Below are positions 59,482 to 64,000 of a stretch of 64,000 nt of DNA, piece by piece. The notes beneath the pieces are model-generated. The model saw only the letters and a list, made by a program, of their open reading frames with translations, searched no databases and was not told the origin of the DNA. Positions within the stretch are counted from its first letter, which is position 1. Every line of letters begins with the position of its first letter. A program made the position numbers and the translations under genes. Source of the stretch: JAEZJZ01 sp050949055 (lineage in GTDB: Bacteria > Bacillota > UBA994 > UBA5500); contig JBMNFA010000007.1 in NCBI GenBank assembly GCA_050949055.1, positions 1 to 64,000 on the forward strand, in the 5' to 3' direction.

Positions 59482-60450
59482 CTATCCGTAATCGGCGATG
59501 GCAGCTACCCGGCCGATGTAAAACCCGTCAGTGAGGATGCCGCCTCTGTTCTCCGTACTGAAATACTCCTCCTTATAGGCGATACCGCCGGTAGACTCCT
59601 GGCTGGACCAGTAGCGCAAACCGACGATGGCACCATCGCGACGCAGCCAGTTGATGAACACGACGCTGTGCCCAGTGCCATTGGTGCGGGAAAAGTCGAT
59701 GAAATCGCCTGCCTTGGCTTCTTTCCAGTCATGGATCTGCTCACCTAAACCGTACTTGACGATGGCATAGGCGGGGTTGCTGGTCTCTTTCGGCCCTTGG
59801 GCGGCATACCAGAGCAGCATGAAATCCTGCAGCTCGCTGAAGGTCATCCGGTTAAAGTCATCCTTGCTCAGCCCTACTTCCGCATTTCGGGCTTGCATCG
59901 CGCGAAAGAACACCTCAAAGGTAATCCCCACGCAATGGCTGGCCCGATTGCCGCTGGGGTGGGCTTTGAGCAGCAGCTTATCCTGGTAGTGGATATTGGT
60001 CGTCACGCCGTTATAGTTGGCATAGTCGGTGTTCAGCAGGTAGGGATAATCCTTTCCGCGATAGCCCGCAATGGCTTTCAGCACATAGTCGTTCAAATCC
60101 ACATAGAGGGCAGACCGCTGTTGTTCCGATTGGCGGTTGGGCTGTTTGTGGTCAACGGGAGCGGAGGGCGGCACCTCGATCGGTGGGGGCGCATCGCTTG
60201 GCTCGCTCTCCTGTTGTGGCGTGTCCGGCAATTTCGCCCTTATCTGTTGGTGCTGCTTGTCTTCCAGCAGTTGCCGCACCTGTTCCGGCACCTCGGGTCC
60301 GAGAGGTGCCGATATCATGGTAGGTGCTACCATCGGGAGTAAGGCGTCGTAAGTGCGTGGTTTTCCAGGCGGGGCTGCTGCCCCTGCCAACCCCAATGCT
60401 GACACCAGCATGGTTCCCAGGACAAATGATTTAAGTTTAGCTCTAAACAT
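59482..60450 (-). CDS. Secreted cysteine-hydrolase-like protein (unassigned)
   Basis: The 322-residue protein has a signal peptide (KLKSFVLGTMLVSALGLAGAAA), a Pro-rich linker (~75-112) and a C-terminal catalytic-looking domain. Cys173 in GNRASHCVGITFEVFF and His261 in GTGHSVVFINWL are spaced like an NlpC/P60 or CHAP-type peptidase; a polar third residue is not obvious. I cannot name the family. It could act on peptidoglycan or on the neighbouring surface protein. The ATG follows GGGAGATAATAT; TATAAT lies ~45 bases upstream. It is convergent with the giant gene. Confidence 0.72.
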   Translation of the reverse strand: MFRAKLKSFVLGTMLVSALGLAGAAAPPGKPRTYDALLPMVAPTMISAPLGPEVPEQVRQLLEDKQHQQIRAKLPDTPQQESEPSDAPPPIEVPPSAPVDHKQPNRQSEQQRSALYVDLNDYVLKAIAGYRGKDYPYLLNTDYANYNGVTTNIHYQDKLLLKAHPSGNRASHCVGITFEVFFRAMQARNAEVGLSKDDFNRMTFSELQDFMLLWYAAQGPKETSNPAYAIVKYGLGEQIHDWKEAKAGDFIDFSRTNGTGHSVVFINWLRRDGAIVGLRYWSSQESTGGIAYKEEYFSTENRGGILTDGFYIGRVAAIADYG

Positions 60451-60547
60451 ATATTATCTCCCGAGTCTATGTAGTACTTTGATTATACTAGAATTGCTTG
60501 GCAGCTTTGTATGGACAAACCTGCCAAGTCCTCTATTGCCAATAAGC

Positions 60548-60580
60548 AAGCCCCCGACTGACCCGTCGGGGGCTTCCAGT
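60548..60580 (-). terminator. Terminator after YyaL-like gene
   Basis: AAGCCCCCGAC (60548-60558) pairs with GTCGGGGGCTT (60565-60575). On the minus strand it is followed by GCTTATT. Confidence 0.75.
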
Positions 60581-60596
60581 ATCTATAGCACTTGTG

Positions 60597-62690
60597 CTAC
60601 CTGCCCAATTGTGCCAACATCTCCTGAATATCAGTGGTAGGTTTCCTGCAACTAAAGCCGCTGCAGACATAGGCAGTGGGGCGATCGTCCATGGGCCGAT
60701 GGGCGGCCACGAAAGGGGCTAGTTCGGCAATTGGCGGGTTGTCTTCATCTGCCGGTTTAAACAGCGCCACTTGTCGCGGCTGGTACCAAGAAGCCAGTGC
60801 CGTAAGCATAGCCCGGGTACCCGGATCCTGCTCCTTCCCCACCACTACCACCTCATGGGTGGGCCCCAAATGGAAGTCCAGCGCCTGCAGCATCTGGGTG
60901 TAGGCGGTGGGATGAGCGCTCAAGTCCCTACCCATGGCCGACAACGATCTTTCCGCCACGCGGCTCAGGTCCTCATTGCCGGTCAGGCGAGCCAAGCGCA
61001 GATTGTTCAGCGTGGCGATGGAGTTGCCGGCGGGGATGGCCCCGTCATAGGTCTCCTTCATGCGCACTGGAAGCTCGGTTTCATCCTCCGCGGTCAGGTA
61101 GAACCCCCCTTGCTCCTCATCCTGAAACAGCTGCAAAGTCAGCTGGTTCAGTTCCAGCGCTAGCCGCAGATATTCTGGCTGCTGGGTAGTTTGGTGCAGT
61201 TCCAGCAACGCCCAGACGGTGAAGGCGTAGTCGTCCAGATGGGCTGGGAGGGCGGCCTCGCCTTCGCGGAAGCGTTTCCACAGTCTGCCGTCCGGGCGGC
61301 GCAAGCGAGTGAGCAGGAAATCCATCGCCTTTCGGGCGGCCTCGGTCCAACGGGAATCACCCAACACCCGGCCGCCGTAGGCCAGAGCGGCGATCATCAG
61401 CCCGTTCCAGTCAGTAAGCACTTTGTCATCACGATATGGGCGCACTCTCTGTTCCCTGACCTGCAACAGCCGCTCCCGGATCGCTGACCAGCGTTGGCGC
61501 AACTCCGATTCCGAGAGCCGCACCTCGTCGGCCCATTCGCACCAGGGGCGGATTAGGTGGAGGATGTTGCTGCCCACCGTCTCCCCACTGGCCTCGTCAC
61601 GGAAATTGCCCTCCTCCCGCAGGCCGAAAACCCGTTTCACCCATGAAAAAGCAGCCTCGCTCAGGTGCTGCTGCAGCTCGGCTAGCGACCAGACATAGAA
61701 CCTACCCTCTACTCCTTCGCTGTCGGCGTCCTCCGCTGAGTAAAAAGCCTCTTCAGGCGAGGTCAGATCCCGCAATACATAGGTGAATACCTCCCTGGCT
61801 TTTTCAGCCAGGTCTTCCTCTCCAGTTGCTTGGTAGGCCTCCAGGAAGGCCACAGCTAACATCGCCTGATCGTAAAGCATCTTTTCAAAATGGGGCAGCA
61901 GCCACTGGCGGTCGGTGGAGTAGCGGTGGAAGCCAAATCCGACGTGGTCATAGATGCCGCCTCGCCCCATCTGCCGCAGGGTGTACAGCACCGCTTGCAG
62001 CGGCTGTTTCAGTCCGGTGCGCCGCCAGTAGCGGAGCAAGAAGGTGAGAGTGTGAGGCGTTGGAAACTTGGGTGGGCGGCCGAAGCCTCCATATTCTGCA
62101 TCGAAGGACCGCAGTAGCTGCTCCTCTGCCTGTTCCAGCGTACTCAGCTGCAAGGCCTGGGTGTCGTGGGCTAATACAGCTCCCCGTTCCAAATGCGCCT
62201 GCACTTCTCTAGCAGCCTCCAACAGGCGTTCCCGTTTGGTCTGCCAGGCCTGCTGCAGCGCTGGTGCCAGATCCAACAACCCCGGACGCCCCGATCGGCT
62301 TTCCTTCGGAAAGTAGGTGCCGGCGTAGAAGGGCTGCTTCTCTGGAGTGAGAATCACCGTCAGCGGCCAGCCGCCGCTGCCCGTCAGTGCCTGGCACACC
62401 GCCATGTAATAGGCGTCCAAGTCTGGCCGCTCCTCCCGGTCCACCTTCACACAGACGAAAGCTTCATTCAGCACATCGGCCACTTCCTCGTCTTCAAAGG
62501 ACTCCCTCTCCATCACATGACACCAATGGCAGGTGGAATAGCCTATGGACAGGAAGATGGGTACGTCGCGCCGCCGGGCCTCGTTAAACGCCTCCTCTCC
62601 CCAGGGGTACCAATCCACCGGATTATAGGCATGCTGCAGCAGGTAAGGGGACTTCTCTTTGGCCAAACGATTGGCTGTGGACTTGGGCAT
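60597..62690 (-). CDS. Thioredoxin-domain protein YyaL/DUF255 (SSP411 family)
   Basis: The 697-residue protein has an N-terminal thioredoxin-like domain with STCHWCHVME (Cys54, Cys57) in the family text NRLAKEKSPYLLQHAYNPVDWYPW. A long alpha/alpha-barrel region like N-acylglucosamine epimerases and glycosidases follows (~200-600), including GRPPKFPTPH, GGIYDHVGFGFHRYSTD and DDKVLTDWNGLMIAALA. The cellular role is not established. ATG 62690 is chosen because AAGGAGG lies 8 bases upstream and it starts the conserved family sequence; an in-frame ATG at 62795 adds 35 unconserved residues. Confidence 0.93.
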   Translation of the reverse strand: MPKSTANRLAKEKSPYLLQHAYNPVDWYPWGEEAFNEARRRDVPIFLSIGYSTCHWCHVMERESFEDEEVADVLNEAFVCVKVDREERPDLDAYYMAVCQALTGSGGWPLTVILTPEKQPFYAGTYFPKESRSGRPGLLDLAPALQQAWQTKRERLLEAAREVQAHLERGAVLAHDTQALQLSTLEQAEEQLLRSFDAEYGGFGRPPKFPTPHTLTFLLRYWRRTGLKQPLQAVLYTLRQMGRGGIYDHVGFGFHRYSTDRQWLLPHFEKMLYDQAMLAVAFLEAYQATGEEDLAEKAREVFTYVLRDLTSPEEAFYSAEDADSEGVEGRFYVWSLAELQQHLSEAAFSWVKRVFGLREEGNFRDEASGETVGSNILHLIRPWCEWADEVRLSESELRQRWSAIRERLLQVREQRVRPYRDDKVLTDWNGLMIAALAYGGRVLGDSRWTEAARKAMDFLLTRLRRPDGRLWKRFREGEAALPAHLDDYAFTVWALLELHQTTQQPEYLRLALELNQLTLQLFQDEEQGGFYLTAEDETELPVRMKETYDGAIPAGNSIATLNNLRLARLTGNEDLSRVAERSLSAMGRDLSAHPTAYTQMLQALDFHLGPTHEVVVVGKEQDPGTRAMLTALASWYQPRQVALFKPADEDNPPIAELAPFVAAHRPMDDRPTAYVCSGFSCRKPTTDIQEMLAQLGR

Positions 62691-63072
62691 CCGCACCGCC
62701 TCCTTGCTGTTCGTCGTCTGGTAGTATTCCCTGGACAGCCCCAAAGATGGCCGCCAGATGTGGAACAGCGCTATTTTCGGCCTGTGCCTTGGCATTGTTT
62801 ACATAAAGCACGCGCAGAGGCAAACTGTCTCTTTGTTGGCGTTATGTCAGCCGTTCATTGCCATCAAATGCAGACAACACTAGCCGCAAGACATCGCGCC
62901 GTGGCGTGCGGTTTCTTCGTCTCTTCACGCCTCAAGCTGCTCGTGTGCGCCTGCCATGCCGTTCAGATATGCCAGACGATTTGGGGAACCTTACTAAGAG
63001 GGAACTACCTTTGCGGGCACGTTCTAACATTTCATTAACCATGCAAAAAACAGCTGGACTGCTAAATCTGAC

Positions 63073-63101
63073 TTGACTAGTCGGAATTAGGGTGGCATAA
63101 T
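63073..63101 (+). promoter_or_regulatory. copA promoter
   Basis: TTGACT (63073-63078), 17 bases and CATAAT (63096-63101) form a good sigma-A promoter just upstream of the operator. Confidence 0.75.
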
Positions 63102-63110
63102 GAACTTGAG

Positions 63111-63127
63111 ATACCCCCTTGGGGTAT
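63111..63127. promoter_or_regulatory. CsoR-like copper operator
   Basis: ATACCCCCTTGGGGTAT is a perfect 7-3-7 palindrome that closely matches known CsoR operators (TACCCC...GGGGTA). It lies ~10 bases after the -10 box, over the likely transcript start. CsoR would repress copA until Cu(I) binds it. No csoR gene is seen in the window; it may lie elsewhere or beyond the right edge. Confidence 0.8.
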
Positions 63128-63145
63128 ATGTTGGAGGTGAGTGGA

Positions 63146-64000
63146 ATGCCGGATCAGCAGAAAATAACACTGAAAATTGCAGGCATGACCTGTGCTGCGT
63201 GTTCAGCCAGGATCGAAAAGGTCTTGAAGCGCACCGATGGCATACTGGAAGCTAACGTCAACCTGGCTGCCGAGAAGGCCACAGTTTCTTTTGATCCTGC
63301 GCTGATCAGTGTGGACGATATTGTCAGCAAGATCGCGGGCCTGGGTTACCAGGGTGAGCTGGCCGATGCCGCCAAGTTGGAGCTGAGTATAGATGGCATG
63401 ACTTGCGCCGCCTGTGCTGCCCGCATCGAAAAGGTGCTCAGCCGCATTCCAGGGGTGAGCAGCGCGAACGTCAATCTGGCTGCCAATCGAGCGACGGTGC
63501 ACTACGATCGCTCGGCGGTCAGTGCAGCGCAGTTGACTCAGGCGGTAGAAAAAGCCGGCTATGCGGCAACCATTATTGAGGGGACTCAGAACGCCGACCG
63601 GGAGAAGGCAGCACGGGAGCGAGAGATCCGCACCCTCAAGTGGCAATTTGCCGTCGGGGCCATTCTGTCGTTGCCAATGATCTGGATGATGCTGAATATG
63701 CTGTTTAGGTTTCCGGCACCGCACATCCTGCATACCCCTTTGTTTCAATTTGTGATCGCCACCCCAGTGCAGTTCATAGTCGGCTGGGGCTTCTATGTGG
63801 GCGCATATACGTCTTTGCGCAACAAGAGTGCCAACATGGATGTGCTGGTGGCCTTGGGTACCAGTGCAGCCTATCTGCTCAGCGTCTACAACACCTTTTT
63901 TGCCCAGGTGCCCCATGGCGAAATGCCCCACCTCTATTATGAGAGTGCTGTGGTCATAATCACCCTGATCAAGCTGGGCAAGCTGCTGGAGGCGGTGGCC
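63146..64000 (+). CDS. copA: Copper-translocating P-type ATPase, N-terminal part
   Basis: The first 285 residues of a Cu(I) exporter are present. Two heavy-metal-binding domains each carry GMTCAAC (Cys16/Cys19 and Cys87/Cys90). The first transmembrane helices then begin (WQFAVGAILSLPMIWMMLNML, from ~155), followed by the conserved SANMDVLVALGTSAAYLLSVY block. The CPC metal site, phosphorylation Asp and ATP-binding domain lie beyond the right edge. ATG 63146 follows GGAGGTGAG. Copper-induced expression through CsoR is likely from the operator. Confidence 0.95.
   Translation, partial: MPDQQKITLKIAGMTCAACSARIEKVLKRTDGILEANVNLAAEKATVSFDPALISVDDIVSKIAGLGYQGELADAAKLELSIDGMTCAACAARIEKVLSRIPGVSSANVNLAANRATVHYDRSAVSAAQLTQAVEKAGYAATIIEGTQNADREKAAREREIRTLKWQFAVGAILSLPMIWMMLNMLFRFPAPHILHTPLFQFVIATPVQFIVGWGFYVGAYTSLRNKSANMDVLVALGTSAAYLLSVYNTFFAQVPHGEMPHLYYESAVVIITLIKLGKLLEAVA

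Larger units (their letters stand above)
62691..63145. other. 455-base divergent region before copA
   Basis: The left two thirds have no credible gene on either strand. The right end carries the copA promoter (63073-63101), CsoR-like operator (63111-63127) and ribosome-binding site (GGAGGTGAG 63133-63141). Confidence 0.55.

Noticed and set aside
62858..63076. 72-residue plus-strand ORF upstream of copA
   Set aside because: Arg/Ser-rich with no Shine-Dalgarno; it ends inside the copA promoter.
1..64000. CRISPR arrays, tRNA or rRNA genes
   Set aside because: No regularly spaced direct repeats and no tRNA/rRNA-like conserved segments were noticed on reading; a dedicated scan would be needed to exclude them fully.

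Overview
The window looks like a chromosome segment of a low-oxygen or anaerobic member of the Bacillota (Firmicutes), probably a deep clostridial or Limnochordia/Symbiobacterium-like lineage; the exact taxon cannot be fixed from sequence reading alone. The reasons are a desulfoferrodoxin, DUF1540 and CxxC-x17-CxxC small proteins, copper-amine-oxidase-type stalk domains on exported proteins, a DUF4358/MBOAT/DHHW cassette, strong AGGAGG ribosome-binding sites, many TTG and GTG starts, and no outer-membrane proteins. Base composition is moderately GC-rich except the first ~240 bases, which are AT-rich and foreign-looking. No rRNA, tRNA or CRISPR array was seen.

Layout. 1-1216: an incomplete AT-rich ORF, a 5'-truncated cyclophilin and an intact cyclophilin. 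1240-2908: a complete insertion sequence with 27-bp imperfect terminal inverted repeats and a 17-bp target duplication, inserted directly upstream of the desulfoferrodoxin promoter. 3052-4591: desulfoferrodoxin and a D-cysteine desulfhydrase/ACC-deaminase-like enzyme. 4882-8074: DUF4358 lipoprotein, MBOAT acyltransferase and DHHW protein, a probable surface O-acylation cassette. 8192-14664: small membrane proteins, an rRNA methyltransferase, a C45-type autoproteolytic amidohydrolase, an unassigned HExxH protein, aspartate-semialdehyde dehydrogenase and a YaiI/YqxD protein. 15060-18396: peptidase T, an unknown protein, two paralogous zinc-ribbon proteins with matching leaders, and DUF1540.

18438-29878: a frameshifted cardiolipin-synthase-like gene, an HD protein, then M14 carboxypeptidase, M81 metallopeptidase and serine hydrolase, MATE exporter, and a stalk-domain/lamin-tail-like exported protein. 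29971-39749: TypA, D-aminoacylase-type amidohydrolase, GNAT, RsmF-like methyltransferase, glyoxalase-fold protein, two tandem EamA transporters and an M20 amidohydrolase. 40348-49063: an MFS/MGMT/DUF1287 minus-strand operon, an M48 membrane protease, glycerate kinase, an AbgB-like M20 enzyme and a 12-TM membrane LuxR regulator. 49291-64000: a zinc-ribbon membrane protein, a 3093-residue secreted multidomain protein, a secreted cysteine-hydrolase-like protein, a YyaL/DUF255 protein, and the start of a CopA copper ATPase behind a CsoR-like operator.

Two themes run through the window. One is peptide, N-acyl-amino-acid and D-amino-acid breakdown (PepT, M14, M81, serine hydrolase, D-aminoacylase, two M20 enzymes, C45 hydrolase, D-cysteine desulfhydrase). 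The other is the cell envelope (O-acylation cassette, stalk-domain proteins, giant surface protein, cysteine hydrolases, M48 protease). Intergenic spaces hold well-formed terminators and several families of dispersed palindromic repeats.
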